NCBI GenBank assembly: GCA_947561715.1
Contig: OX387197.1
Span: 23,214,266 to 23,278,265, forward strand
Direction: 5' to 3'
Length of the DNA stretch: 64,000 nt
From: Ascidia mentula
Lineage: Eukaryota > Chordata > Ascidiacea > Phlebobranchia > Ascidiidae
The notes under the pieces were generated by a model that saw only the letters and a list, made by a program, of their open reading frames with translations, did not search any database and was not told the DNA's origin. The first letter of the stretch is position 1, and every line of letters starts with the position of its first letter. Made by a program: the position numbers and the translations under genes. Shown piece by piece: positions 36,813 to 51,800 of the stretch.

Positions 36813-39800
36813 AATCCGCTACGGGATGTGTCCAATCTAAATAAATTTCACAAAACAATATCGATACATGAAAATATAGTAAGGCGAAGAAACCTGGCCG
36901 AAAACAACTTCTGGAGGGTGTAGTAAAACACAGTACAACTTCAAGCAATAAATTGACTATTTGAATGTTTACTCTGTAATCTTGCAAAGATAAGGGCGCC
37001 ATTTAAGGCAAAAATATTGTACAATCTGCCAGTTTTGCAACTCCAAACAAGTCGAAAGACGTTATTTTGAAACTAACAATGCTCCAGGCATCATTCTGCG
37101 TCTCAATGCCTCAAAACGCACTTAAACTTCCATTTTGTTGCCCCCAGACCCAAGGATGGGCCGAGAAAAGACTTTAAGGCAACGTATAAGTATGCACGAC
37201 TACGAAAACCGCTTTGTCAAATTCGCGAAAGGAATAAAGATGGAGAGGCAATGGATCAAATGCTGCGAAGTGGACGGCATTTCCAAGCCGAAGAGAGCGA
37301 AAATTCACAGACTTCGCAAAAAAAACATTCCAAAGCCTACACCGTAACCAAAACCCACATGTTCTCTTAGAATGGGTCAAACGTTCCACAGAGATCGTAT
37401 CTAAGCTATGCAGCGCGTGTTTGGCGTCAAATCAGGTAATAATCATCTATCAGCGCAAACTGCAGGGTTTTTTCTATCCTGGCTCGTTCATCTCTCAGCC
37501 CGGATTGAGCTGAACTGAGACAGAGAGATCCAGGCCCCTCTAAAATATGGCGCTCGTTTCTTCGTCGGAACTAAAATGAGTCATGGGATTCATAATTCAA
37601 AGTATATAATGAAGACAAACGTCAATACCGTCGTAAACTGATACAGCAATAAGGAACTGACTGTTTTAAACAAACATTTCTCTCAACTCTTAATTAATCT
37701 TTTCCAAAGATGTGATGCAATTTATGCCATTCGATAATAAAATTTCTTCAACGAAGTGTTTATATTAAAGCTCCTATAGAAAACCAACTAATCTACAACA
37801 AACAATAAAATAATAGCACAAAATTTGCTGCCAATTCTATTCTATAAACTGAAAAGCATGCTCAGAAACAGCAGAACAAACCAATTTCCATTTGAAATAT
37901 TTTTCGCTCGGGGCTGCTTTCGGCAACTCTACCCAAACTGATTTAATCAAAGCCAAAAAGGCTGAAACAACTTGGCTGATCACGAACGTCCGTTTGCGCA
38001 ACTTTTAATGGGAAGCACGTTTATGACCTGAATATACATAAACACTGAGCCTTCAGCAGCAATTCTCTTTTTTCGGTTTTGCACTCAAATCACGACGGGT
38101 CTTATAATGGATTCAATCATGGCGGAAGTATCACACTAAAAAACTCTTGGACACTTTAAAAGAAAGTTGCATAAGAATGTCTGTTATGATTCTAATTTTG
38201 TGCAAGCCGAACTAATTCACGCGAATGGAAAATTTATTTGCTCAACAAACAGCAGCACAGCCACGAAAGTAAAACAAAGCAATTCCACTGCGCTGCAAGC
38301 TTTGTGACGTCACAGTCATATTTCCGCCACTCCCCCAGCGTGCGTCACTACCGGTGTAATTACGAGCAGAGCGTGCCAAAAACATTCCTTCGTCTTTGCA
38401 AGGAGTTTGCGAGACGCATCCATTGTGACGCAACAATAAGGACGATTGTCACGAAACACGCGGGCGTCGTGCACCTGACGCGCAAGGAATGTTAAAATTT
38501 CGTGCGGCGAATTTTAGTGATTTGGCCTCGAAAATCCGGTTTAATTTCGTCACCGGCGCACGTTGATTGACGACTGATGGGTTTGTGACGAGACAATGCT
38601 CAATTAACGACGCATTAGGGGATTTAACAAGTTGGGTGATGAGCGGAATTGATTGTTTGTTTGCGGTTTCGCTGCAACGAGAAATGTGAACGCGAGATTC
38701 ATTAATACCGAACTCCGGAACGCTGGAAAACCTCGGGCGCGGCCATTTTTATATGGAACGTTTTTGACGTCATAACGGGTTGGCAGACATCGAAACGTCT
38801 CGAAGTTTGCGCGGAGTTGGGTGTTGTATGCAAAGTCCATTTCAAACAGAAGGTGATTTGCATTCATATTCACTAACAGTTACATCGTTATTATTTATAA
38901 TGCAAAACATTTTAACTTATTTAAGTCACATTATGGGAAAGCATTTAAAAACCAGATAAATATGCGCAACAATTTTGCTTTCAAGTTAAAATCTTTCGAA
39001 AGTATAGCTGTGAAAACTGCAAACATATTGGGTCATAGCCCTTGTTTTTGTCCATATAAATACGCATAATTTAAAGTTGCACCTTTTAAAGTTTTAAGTT
39101 ATATGGGGGTACATACTTACCCAATTCAGGCGGCTATTCACTCTTATTGCGCAAAGTGGGCAAGGTCCTTTTACAAATAACGTGACGAATTATTTTAACA
39201 ATTTCAATATTGTGACATATCCCTGCCAAAGGGTTTCGATGTCACCATTGTATGAAATAAGCGAAGAAACTTGGCGTGCCGTTTGGTTTATTGCACAGTT
39301 TAAAGATGCAATTTCCCTTCTTCGCGAATTCATTTAATTCCTGGGAGTTTAAACGAAGGGAAACCTCCTTCTCAAAGGCGCCTAACAGCCACCTTCAGTT
39401 CTTGTTCCAGAATAAACAAATACGCGCTTTTAAGTTTCACAGTCCCTCCTCTTAATAAACCTCTTGCATTTCATGTCCAAACACAGACAAAATTTGCTTT
39501 CTACCAAGGTAAAAAGTTCGTTTTAGTTAATAAAACGTAATTTGAACAAAAACATATTTTTTTTTTAATTCTGCATTACGTGTATAATTTTGTAGAAATG
39601 AGCGGTTCCAAAAACCAAGGTCTAATTCTGACAGGAGTTTACCTTCGAAAACTGGTAAATTGCCAACAAATCATTTTAGGTGTCCTAATAAATAAAAAGT
39701 TTTTCTCTGGTAAGGAACTGTTGTTTTGTAGCCTTCCCAACAAAGCTAAATAACAAACAAAAGAAGTAGCCTCTCTATTTTTAATTCTGTTAAAACTTTT

Positions 39801-42800
39801 CTCGTACGTTTTGGTCAAGTGGTTTCACTTCACCATCTTGGCTTGGGCAACGTTTGACCGCATGCCAACAGGGCTATTTACTGGCAATTGTTGGCGAACA
39901 ATCGTGATATTATTAGGTTCTAGGTCGTAGCACGTGGTGGTGACCTTACTCAAAACTTGAAAGACGGATAAGTTTGATTGAGCTGATGATACACAAGAAA
40001 AAGGGGTCTACTGCGTGAGCGTCTTGCAACAGTCGCGGATTTAATGTACTCTGCTAGTTTATGTGCGCAGAGATTAGTTTGACAAAAATTGGAGCGAACT
40101 GACTACAAATTAGTCATGCGGTTATTCTCTCAAAACCACTTTTAAATACAAACATAACGGAGTCTTAAATTCCATGCAAACACCATGAGATTCACAAGAC
40201 TGCTGACAACACGAACTAGATGAGCAATGTAAACGCGAATCCATACAACAGAACTCGAGTCAGCAACAAGTCTGCTCTGTGCAACAATACCCCGTACGAT
40301 GCAGGGTGAGTTACTGCAGCGGAAGTTTTGTCTCGAAAGGACAGACTAGGTGTCTGTAAACTGACCTTCCGCTGCTACAACTCGACACTGGGGGTTTGCC
40401 AAACATTACAGAAGCTAGCAGTTTGGCAAATCGCGTTCGCTGCTGCATTTAAGCGGTTGCTAATTTTTTTGCTTTCCGCGACAGGGCCATAAAGTATGGG
40501 TCGATTTAAATTTTTATGCACTTTTTCCGCCAAAACTCAAAACTCATCATGATGAAGTTGCGATAAAATTACAGTTTGCTCTCGTCATTTGGTAAATTGT
40601 CAAAGGAAAACTAAAGGTGTTTGGTTGAAGACGCCTACTGAGGCAGCCTTCTGTGCGTACAGCGAATTGCTTCAAAAGCTTATGCGCCTCTCCATTGGCT
40701 TGTTGATAAAAGGATTGTTAATCCCAATAAGAGCCATTTTAGAAGGAATTAAAATTCGCTGCCACCGCACTTGAAACACGTAAATGTGAGAGGCTTGCTT
40801 CGCTGTACATTGTTTACGGTGAATATACTCGGGTAATATTAAAGTTTTGTTCTTACCGAACAACAAACTGATTTTTTTTGTCAAGGTCACATTTTTACAA
40901 ATTACCAGATTGATTTTTACCTCGAAATCCCTTATTGGCACGTATAAACGCTTACAGAGCAATTCACCCCAGACGTTGGAAGAAGGCAATAAGATTACAT
41001 CTACGACCATATTATCTACACAGATCAAAATCACGCGCCCACGCTTTCAGCTTGCAACGATCCTTCGCAATTTCTTACCGACAACTCAGTCCGTTATGTT
41101 TCAAGAATCTTCAAAAAATTGTTTTTTTCACAAAAGATTTACAAAATGATACATTCATACTGTCTGTAATACAGGTAATTTTTTTGTTAACATACAGGCG
41201 TTTATTATAGGGTTTTGTTCGAGAATGATGTTGCGTATTTGGCGTGGACGCGACTGCTCCATTTAACGAAAGATTCGCCATTTTGCAAATGACAATTCTT
41301 GGCGCCAATGCGGGGATTATTCAAAGTTTTGGATAAAATCCAATCTTGCTTGCAATGTGCCATAAACCTGAAACTGCATAATATCGCGCGAAAGTCAAGC
41401 GATTAAATCGTTCATCATACCTTATGTCATCACATATGTGAAAAATAATAAATTAATTTTACACAAAATACAACAAAGCCCAAACATAACAAAACGCTCA
41501 TTCGCAAAAACAGCTGCTGTTTTCTTTATATACTACTGCTAATATTTTTCTAAACGTTTTCTTTTCTTTGGTCATGCTGCAATGCAATAAGCGAAAATTA
41601 CAATCCCTACTGACGATACTTTCAAGAAAATCAAACGTGCTGCAAATTGCAGTGCATTGTTTTTGTCGACACAGAAAACATCTACAACAAAATTAAAACT
41701 GGCAACCCTGTCGCTTAAGCATGAACTTTTTATTTCCTAATCTTGTTAAACTTATACTTTGAACACTTTTTTCCTTTTTTCTGGTCTTAAATAAGAATCT
41801 GATTTATTTCTGCATGGTCGCGTTCACCTGCGGCAACTTCTGTGAATGTGTTGCACGTGTTCCCTGCTTGTTGCGCGCTTTCGAATACACAGACAATAAA
41901 ACGGCGCAGGTAACAATGCCAAGTGAAAGAACGGCTTGCACTTTTTTCTTTCCCCGCCATCGACGATCGCTTCGTCGCCAAGTTCGTTCTCTCTCTCTGT
42001 TCTAAAACGTCGCGCGCGTTTTAGCTGCGGTCGAAAGAGAAAATGCGGGCGTCCCGTGCGCGCAGAATATATGGATTATCAATTTTCTATGGATGCAACG
42101 TGAATTCCTGCGACGTTACCGACGAACCAAACGCATTTTACCGTTTGTAAGAATCCAAGCATACACGCAAACAAGTCGATTAAACCCCTGTTTTGATATT
42201 TGCTCATTATTCAGTGACACATTGTACTTTATGCCCGTGACTGGTTACAACAAGGGCCCATCTTTGGCTCCAAACTTGTTCCCACACCAAGTTTATGATG
42301 GTGTTCTTTTTTTCTTTACTCGCAGCGTCGGCGTGCACAGGATAATCTATGTGTTCGCAAAACTCAGTTCTTTGCGATATTTCTACTTCGGTTATTAGTT
42401 TTAAGGCACTGTTTGCTAACAAATAAACTTTTACGGACTACGCATTGCCCACGGCTGTTGCATTTAATCACAAGAATTTGACAACATTTACACAACATTG
42501 TTTGTAAAATAGCGGTAAATTTTTGCCATTAACTTTTTAATTCATTAAAGTTCACTTCTCACGCGGGAAGCTTGTCTAACATTAAGATTGGCTTAATTTA
42601 AAATAAGCTAAGAGATGTTAAAGGGCCACACTAATGTTGTGACGTCACCATAAAAAAGACCTACACGCGTAATTTTCCAGTACTACAAAATACTTTGCAA
42701 AGATTGTTTGGTTCTTTTATCCGCGTGTTCATTGGCAAAAAAATTGCAAACTATTAATATAGGTTAGTCGGCATGAACACGCAGAATTATCCATCCTAAT

Positions 42801-45800
42801 TCTGCCTTCAAAACTACGCGAAATTCGCTGGGGTGTGTCATTGGACACAAAAGCGCAATGCAGCGGGAAATGTCCACCCCAAACCCGGCGGGGAAAAATA
42901 AACTGAACCGAAGCAATGTAAAGAGAAGCGGAGGCAATTTGTTGATCAACCGATTACATTATATCCTTTTCAACAAAAAGTTTCAAATGTTTAAACTTGT
43001 ACGGTAGCAATTTATAATTGACCGACGAACCACGGGCAATAAAACTGTTCAAATAAACATATTAAACAATAAAATATCCATAAACATTTTTCAAGAACGC
43101 AATACCGGCGTCCATGTTTTTTTAAGCAAACACTGTGTTTCATATAAACGTTTCATCGCGTTGTCAAGCTCAGTTAATGCCGCGCGTTCAACCGAACATC
43201 GGGTCGTCCGCGAAAGGTGAAAAGCTGACTTGCCGTCAGTCGCGCTGGACCGAGGTTTGCGTTTTAAATGTGATTAACACGACGTTGCAATTCCGCGGGG
43301 AGTCTCGGCGCTGAAGTCGAAGGGGGTAATTTTAGATCAGACCAAGAGGGCCGAGGTTCAATAGAAGCGAAACACCCCACGAGGTTTGGTAGCTCGAGGC
43401 TGCGAGACAAACCAGCGCTCGTAGGCTATGATTGGATTGAACGATTCGCCGACTATTTATGGCTATGTCTCAGCTATCGCCTACTAGGGCCCACCGCAAG
43501 CCGCAGGCCTAATTGAGTTATTATTCGTACAAATGGGTTTCGCATTGTTCCGTCATAGAGCACATTGTTCTTCGGGGAATCGGGTGTTCGTATAATGCGA
43601 TTATGTAAAGTCGTGAAAGTGTGAATTAAGTACGCGATAAATTGGCATTTTCTCCCTGCTTCGAAAGTTGGTTGAACTAAGTTTCTTTAAATTGTAACTT
43701 TTCGCTAACTGTAGGGATCCAATCTAAACAGCGTCTTAAGTGAACACGATTACAAACGCTTACAACTGCGCTTCATTAAAGAATTAACTGTCAGTGAATC
43801 AATCAGTATAGCGCGAAAGATATATCAGAAAAAGTTTTCGGTTAAAGGTTACGGCTGCAGTCTTCGAACTCGCGTCAACTCACAATCGCCGCGGCGAAAA
43901 CATCAAAACTTCCGCCAATAGAAATCATAAAACGAGGCGCGCATTCAAGTCGGGCAATCGCGTAAGTTTAAATCTACAAGAACGGGGACGGCGTCCAACA
44001 AAAACAACGGCGAAGTATTTCTTCCGATTGTCGCGGAGTTCGATTATTTATAGCGCCGCGCGGGAATCGATCGCGCTCGTTCCAACAAATTCTGTCTCGG
44101 TTGCTAGCCAACCTGGAAGTCGCTGCCGCTACGGATCGCAAGCGTCTCGCATCCGAGGGGAATACCCGGCATCAAAGAGAAAATCCGAAAAGAGATCAAT
44201 TCAATTGATGTAACCAACCGTGTAAAACTGTAAGTCGGTTATTTTAATACTTAGTTCTTGATTATCTCTAATAGGTCAATGGCACGGACGTGCGTTTGTG
44301 ACCCCGCGGTTTGGCAGTGCACGCGCTGTGGCAATTCTTGTTCGAAAAAAGTAACTTGGGCGTTGGTTTGGGACTGATGAAATTCTCAAAAACACAAGGT
44401 ATCTTTTCCATTGATCGCAAATATCACCACAGTTTTCCTAAACCAGTTTTGTGAATGGAATTACGGAGTTCCCTGCAATTGACAAAATATTGCGTTTCTC
44501 TGGCGATCCAGATGCTTTGAAAAAGTTTCTTGCGGATTTTGGCAAATTTAGAATAACACATCAACCCATACAACATTTCATCTCCCTGTCGCTTTGTGGT
44601 CTTGCAGCAACCGCAGTGGAGAGCTGCACGCGCGAGCTGTTCGGAAGTTGTCGCCCGAAAGCAGGATCTGCAATCGTCCTTGTTAATACTGGAAGCAATC
44701 TGACAAATGACTTCTTGCGTGAATTGGCGAGGAAGAACGAACGGGAAAATAAGGGAAGCGTAATCCAGGGGTTACAAGTCCTTCCATTTTATAAATAGTG
44801 CCGGGAAAGATTGCTGGAACGCGATCGGGTTTTCGACAAGTGCTACGTTTGGCAAAGATTTTGTTTAGTTCCTTTGTGATTGATTCGGGGAAATGGTATT
44901 TCTATTTCCAAGCCGATGTTAAAAATTTAACCTTTCGAACTGATGTGTCATAAGAAGGTCGCAAAAATATGTTGCTAAGACCAGGGTTGGTTTGGTCGTG
45001 GAAACTAATAGGATTTTTGTCTTTTATACGTAACCGTATACGGGAAACTAAATGTTTGTTTGTTTATTCACGCCTGTTGCACAGATGGTCTAAAAGTGCC
45101 CATTTTAAACGCAGCTTGCGTTAAAGCGAAATGACCGCAGCACAAAAACCTGTCACACAAGTTGAAGGAAACACTCACACTCAAATGAATTGAACCAGTG
45201 TGGTTTTTGTCAAGAAACCTTTTCGCGCAAGGTGTTTTTTAACCGCAAAGACGACGGAAACGTTGCGGCAAAGGCGCGGACAGGAAGTTCAAGGTCATAG
45301 GTCAAGGTCATATGTGCTTGCGACTTCCTGAAGCTTCGCGCGGCGGTTGTTCGAGTGGGGAAAGCGGACTCGATTGCTTCCGCAACTTGTCGCAACGCGC
45401 CCCCCTCCCCCACAGGGCACACATACACTATACTTGTGTAAGTCCTTTATTTAAGTCCTCTACTGTTCGTTGTGAATCGCCAGTTAACATTGTAAACGAG
45501 AATGTATCAAATCTTTAAATGTCCGGTATAGTGATCATTAACTTTCAAACATTAGCAAAATTTGTTTCTGACGAAAATTTATTTACGTTTTTCAACCCAG
45601 CACCATTCTTTTAATCACGTGTACGATACTGTAAAGAGAAAGTAAATTTGATCAATTGCCGCCGACAAATAAATATTTTACTAATGCATTTCTTTGCAAT
45701 GGCATTTTTCGCTGATAATTGCTCCTAATAAGGCCACGTAAACTTAAAAAACGTCACCGGACTTGTCAGCGCCAACATTTCATTGCTAATGCCTCTAAAA

Positions 45801-48800
45801 CTACAAAGTGACCTTTTATAATGAACACATCATCAGGAGAAACAAATTACAGCGAGGTCACGTAATGCCAACCGAGGTCACTGACATTGAGGTAACACGA
45901 GGTCAATTAGGTTGGAACGTGAGTTAAGACACAGATAACGCTACTGCAACTACAAACCGTTCATTGGAAACATAAAAAAACAGAAAATGTTTATTCAATT
46001 GGTATCATTTTTGTTGCGTTTGAGGTGATGTTAATGAATTATTCTAATCCACATCCAGAACGACGATGTTAAGATACCATAACCCCCCTGAAGTTTTCTG
46101 CGGATGAGAATGTGTTAAAATAATACAACATCGACCACATAACCATTGCCAGATTGGAGGACCGGATTGGCCAACACGCGTTTGCTTTAAACTCATATGA
46201 ACTGTAGTTCCACAACCGCAAAAACGCTTTGAAGAGCCCAAACCCGACCCGAGTCTATTTTTAAAACTATAAATGCTGGCTAAAGCCAAATACACATGTG
46301 CTAGAGGTATTGCCAAACGAATATAAGCGAAATGGTGGCAAGGGACAAGTAACGAGCTTCGGAGTCGATTAAGTGGTTTAGACTTTATACAGCGCCATTG
46401 CAATAGCACTTGCCTCCTCCGCAATATACTCGAAAAACCCTCAAAACAAAGGACTGGCGGTCGCTCGGCGATGAATGTGAACTCCAGACAAGCACCATTG
46501 TGATGTAACACACAAGTTCCACGCATTTCGAACGCTCTAATTGTGGTCATATTGTTTGTGTAGTTGCCAAAAGTATTGATTGGCGCGAGCCGGATCCAAA
46601 AAGTGGGCCTGCCAGCCGCTTGGCACGTGGCACTTACCAGCTATCACGTGTCTTAAGTATATTGCAAGTGTGTTAATGTCACATAAAAATAATATTGCAA
46701 AATTAAACTTTTAAATACAATTCGTTTGCCAACAAAGAACCACGCGATATGATTTATCACGTGACCACATAAGGGTCGTTGGGTTATTTTAGTTCTGTCG
46801 TTTCATCCCATGACCGCGGCGTCACCGCATGCCCTTCAACAAAATCGTGACAAGGAAAAGAAAAATTTGCACCGTTGGGGGGCGAAGGGGGAACTACACA
46901 ATGCGGAAATGCAAAATTTCTCTCTGGTGTAAAAATATCCGCTGACCCGGTTCCAAACTCAAAGTGGCGAGTTTCGATTCCTGAAACTTGGATATTACAT
47001 CGTCCGATCCAAAAGTTGCTGCAACTATATTTAAACTTCAAGCTATAAATATTTGGTGCAACGTGCCAATGGCCCGCACTGAAGGGTGATTATGAATCAC
47101 AGACCGAAGAGCGTGGTTAAAAAAATTCGTTGCCGACGTAAGCACTTTATAAAACCTGCGAAACCCAAGATTTTGAAATTATGTGTCAGGAAAATCATTG
47201 CGTTGTGTACTTTTTAGTATAAACCTGGTTTCAGAGTAATACAGCCAAAAGCCTTTTTCTCTGTTGCTCAGTTTCCACCCGTGCAAAATTGCAACATATC
47301 GTGATTTGTATGTTTAGGTATTTATAACTCCAGCATGATAAACTACCGATACCGTTTGAGGGTTTAGTGCGCCACTAATGTCACGGCCACATGGACTTAA
47401 AGCACGCCCCAGCCCTCAAGTTTTTATATAACACATAACACGACTTAAAATGAATGCAAAAACAGGGAAAATAACTTTCTTGCGATAATGTAAAATAGGC
47501 TTCAAAAGGTTAATGCATAGGTTAAAGGTAAGACTTGTCCAAGCAATCCATCATGAAGAATATACCACGAGTTTGTGCCTTGTTAGTTGCAGACGCACTG
47601 CACTCCGGTCAGGTGAAATAACAAGCGAAGTGGATGATATATGGACTGGAATCTGCATTGTTGTGTTACGTTGACGGTGGAAGCTTAAGTGAGAACGAGG
47701 CAAATGCAACAAGGTAGAGCCTGCATCGTACGGTTTACAACAACAGCTCGAATCTCGCTACAATGTGTTTAACACTACGTTCACCAACACATTGAACACA
47801 CGGAACCCACGTTGGTATCAACGTTTCAGAAGTTTGGCCGTGATCGCAAACAAATCTACTGGTCATAATGATGCTTGATTCGAGATTCAGATGAAGCAAG
47901 TAAGTATCATTCATCTGTCCATGAGCGAAATCACCAACCTGTGGATATCATTGAAAACACGACAAGAAATTTAGGGAAAGCAAGGAGCTGTTTCCACCAA
48001 GAGAGGTAGAGAGCGAGGAAAAGGCCGGCATTTCTCCCGTTGTTTCGCCCGACATCGGTCAAGTTTTGCAGGCGGGACGACAACGTCGGACTCCCAGACG
48101 GCTTAAACGTGACTTGGAGCGCTGCCAAGCCACCATCGGCTGGGCAGGTTGACTATTTGCGTTTTTTTGGCGAAGGAAAAAGGAGGACAGTCGGTGGGCT
48201 GAGCGGACAAGACGGCGTTTATTACCGGCGTTTTCAAGGATATCGGATCGTCTGTGTCTCGCAACGACCGGGGTTACGATTTTTGTTGTAATATCTTTGC
48301 GAACCACAAAAAGGGTAGAACATGAATATAACACTATAACTGTGTGGGAAAACAAATTACAACATAAATATTAAAGAGGTTGGAACAAAAAATGGCGGCT
48401 GAAAAGTGTGAAAGCACTTCTTTCGGTGTTTTCTTTCCGTATTCAAAAACCGTAAACACTATGAGGTGAATGATTAGTGTAAGTTTAGAAAATTGCCTTT
48501 AATTTTTCGTGTATTGTAGCGTTCCCTAAACAAAACACCCAGGCATTAGAACAAATTAAACTTGAATGTACGAACTGACTTTTTGTCTACACTCATCTAA
48601 AATTAAAATATTTTTCTGTGGCAAGATAGGAGGGCGAAACATTTCTGGTCGTAACCCAATTGCTCGGTGAACTTCACGCTATAAACAGGGAGTCAAAATT
48701 TCGCGGCCAGCGTTCGCATTTCCGGTCGGGCGCACGTGAACCTTTTTACGTTTCACGGTTAAGCTCATTAACCCGATCAACAACCGTAAAGAGGTCTTGA

Positions 48801-51800
48801 CTTATAAACAACAACATGTCTGTCGGCGGGTTTTCCTACACACACGTGCACACAGATGTACAAGTGCACGGTTGAGCGTCACAACGCGCTAATTAAAATC
48901 CGACGAGTCATACACTGAGAGAAATTGTGGCATCCACGGCTGATGAATAATGTCCAAGAAAAACCAAGAAAAAACAGGATTTACAAATAAATATCCACTT
49001 TACAAGATAAGGTAGCCAATAAATTTACAAACAAGCCATGCGAACAGGGCCAATGTTTTCAAAAGAAATGCGAATATATTGTTTCGATAAATCGCGCTTT
49101 TTAATTACAGAAGAGTCTTCTGACGCGTTCAATGTCCAGCTTCGGTTGTGCTCTGGGGTTCATATTAGTTTGTTTTTCAGTTCGCGAACCTGCGGGAAGC
49201 CCGAATAGAAGGAAGTGTTGCATCAAGATCTGTTCGAAATTAATTCCTCGGGTTTTTTCACACGGCTCCGCGCGAGGAATAATTAAAAACAAGCAATGAC
49301 TCTTGTTCGGAGTCTCGTGATATTTGCAAAATCCTTCACGTCGCGAGGTTAAATATGGTCATTTCTAGAACGCGAAAGTCCACGCGCGGGTCACCTTCAT
49401 TAGAGAATCAGGTCATATTTCTCGTCGGGTGTTTTACTTTCTAAAAAGGGCAAAATAGCAACAAAAACGTCGTATTTGCGTTGTCTCACTTATGCATAAG
49501 TCGGATAAGTTATAGTTGGTTGTGGTTTGGCAAGCCAACAAACGTTAATTATTAAATAGAGAAAGTCTTGCCGGGTAATTACCTAATTGGGTATAAACAT
49601 TGTGATTCCAAACCAGCAGTTAACAGCATTGTAACAAATGTTGGATCACTATCGAACATAAGTTCAGGCGCATAATTTGCACTTTTAAATTTTTCACCCA
49701 AACTATTTGTGAATAAGCAGTCAAAGATTTGTCAAATCGAGTCGAACACAGGATCGAATCTCAACAACAGTTGCATGCCAGATACCCAACGAGTAGAGTT
49801 AACACATGGCCAATGATAACACTTAAATAATGACAAGCACTGGCGTATATTGGATTTGCTTTTGGGCCTTATATCAAGTGTGTGTAATCTGAGTACTTTA
49901 GCCCCTCGATTTGTTACGTAAAAAACACAATTTACTCTGTTTCCTTAGGAACTAATGCATAGTTTACTGCATATCGCATTCAACCCCTTTTAGCACATTA
50001 TGCAAACGGGACTGGGGGTATAATATAGTGTTTCATTCTGGTTGTATGTTTCATCTTGATCGACATCACACAAATTCCAAGCGCCTATTTGAAACATGAG
50101 TTTCCAAAACGTAACGAAGAGCAGTTTTACTGCAGGTTCAAGTTCGGAACTTGAGATTCGGATAGGAATCTATTGTGGGGAATTAAAAGACTCTGTTTTC
50201 TGCAGAGCATCGGGTGATACACTTATCAAAGACAGCGGGAAATTCAATTTCACCGGGTATTGACGAGAAAGTTGCATAATTTATGTTGAAGCGCCAAGTA
50301 TACAATTTCTTTATGTTTTCCCATGGGGTTTACTGTCGAGACAAACCTCAACACGATGGTGCTTGTAAAAGTCATTTATTTTAGAGCTGGTATAGAATAC
50401 TGAAGACCTGTTTCACCGAGTAGTGGACGCAACGCAATACACAAAGAACTAAATATACAGTTTTGGTGGAAACTTCGTGACTGTGGATTTTACGTTCTTT
50501 TAACCAAGAGTAACCAAATACCATAAAATAGGTTAAACGAACTCCGAAACAAATATAACTAGGTTTATATGTGCGGGTAAATATAAATGTAACGTACTTT
50601 AAATAAGGGGTCGCCTGGAAGTCCTGTAGTGGTGTGAAAGAAAAGGACAAGACCCAAATACCCACGGCCCGCGGAGTCACAGCGTGACTGCATTGCCGTA
50701 ATGTCCAAACTAAAGTGTTGCAAGTTGTACTACCAAGCTGTGGCAACGATTGCGTGAAGTGTACATGGCAAGACCGGTTCTTGGCCGGTTCAACGGCTGT
50801 TTAAGATGGCCTTAGGCAAACGGCCAGAACGCCCACTGCATGCGACTTGCATCGAGGTCACAATACGCCTACGGTCCCACAGGCGGCAGTATCTTGAAAC
50901 CACAAACTCACCGAAATCATAGGCAGGTATGCCAAACGGTATAATAGGTGGTCGTGCAGATACTATAGCATCAAGATGCTGCTGCGATAAACATTAAACT
51001 TGCTGTATTGCTTTGTAAAATGGGAAACTAGCACGCTTTTTCTTTGCTTACTTTTTCGTAATTATAACAAGTAAATCTCTTTGTTTCTAAGGACAACACA
51101 TTTTTTCGCTTCTGTATGTTTATGAAAACTGATAATAATATGTTGAAACAACTTTCGTAGAACTCATTGCCGAAATTGTAAGAATTAATGCAACGGTAAT
51201 TCCCAAACACTTGTAATTGCGACCAGAACCGACCACATTCCGGTCTTGAAATGTTCATTCAGTTGAAAACAAAAGAATTCGAAGCAGAAATTGCGTTCGT
51301 AACGTCTGAGTGCCCTTTCGCGACTTCGCGGTAATTGCCACTTAATTTCCGAACCAAGAGACGTATTAAAAGGCTTTACTTCAAAGCAGCATTGTATGGC
51401 GAATGACTTATCGAAAAAAATTGATCTTAATTATTGTCTTTGCAAGCCTCTGCGGATGGGTTATTGTAACGACAAGGCCTTAAGCGATGGAAAACCCAAT
51501 TAATAAATAACTATGCTATTCTTTTCTTTCAATTTGGGTCATGGCAATAAGTATTCCTGTAGGCTAGCGCAATTGTTAATTAAAGCATTGCGTGTCGAAA
51601 ATATACAGACCCAACTGTTACAACTTCAGAAAATTTACTTTCTGTTATTACATTAACATTAACATATTAAAAAAGGTAATATTTCTGAAAAGTGATAAAT
51701 CTAAGGCTGATTAGTTTATTAACAATTGTCGTGCACAAACGCCAGAGCGGGATAGCGAGACGAGTGTTTTTTTCACAAACCTGTAACACAAAACACAAGG

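Noticed and set aside
44451-44798. 115-codon plus frame faintly like a retroelement capsid region (FSGDPDALKKFLADF)
   Set aside because: Resemblance rests on a few residues, with no other element parts or end repeats nearby. If real it is only a fossil scrap.
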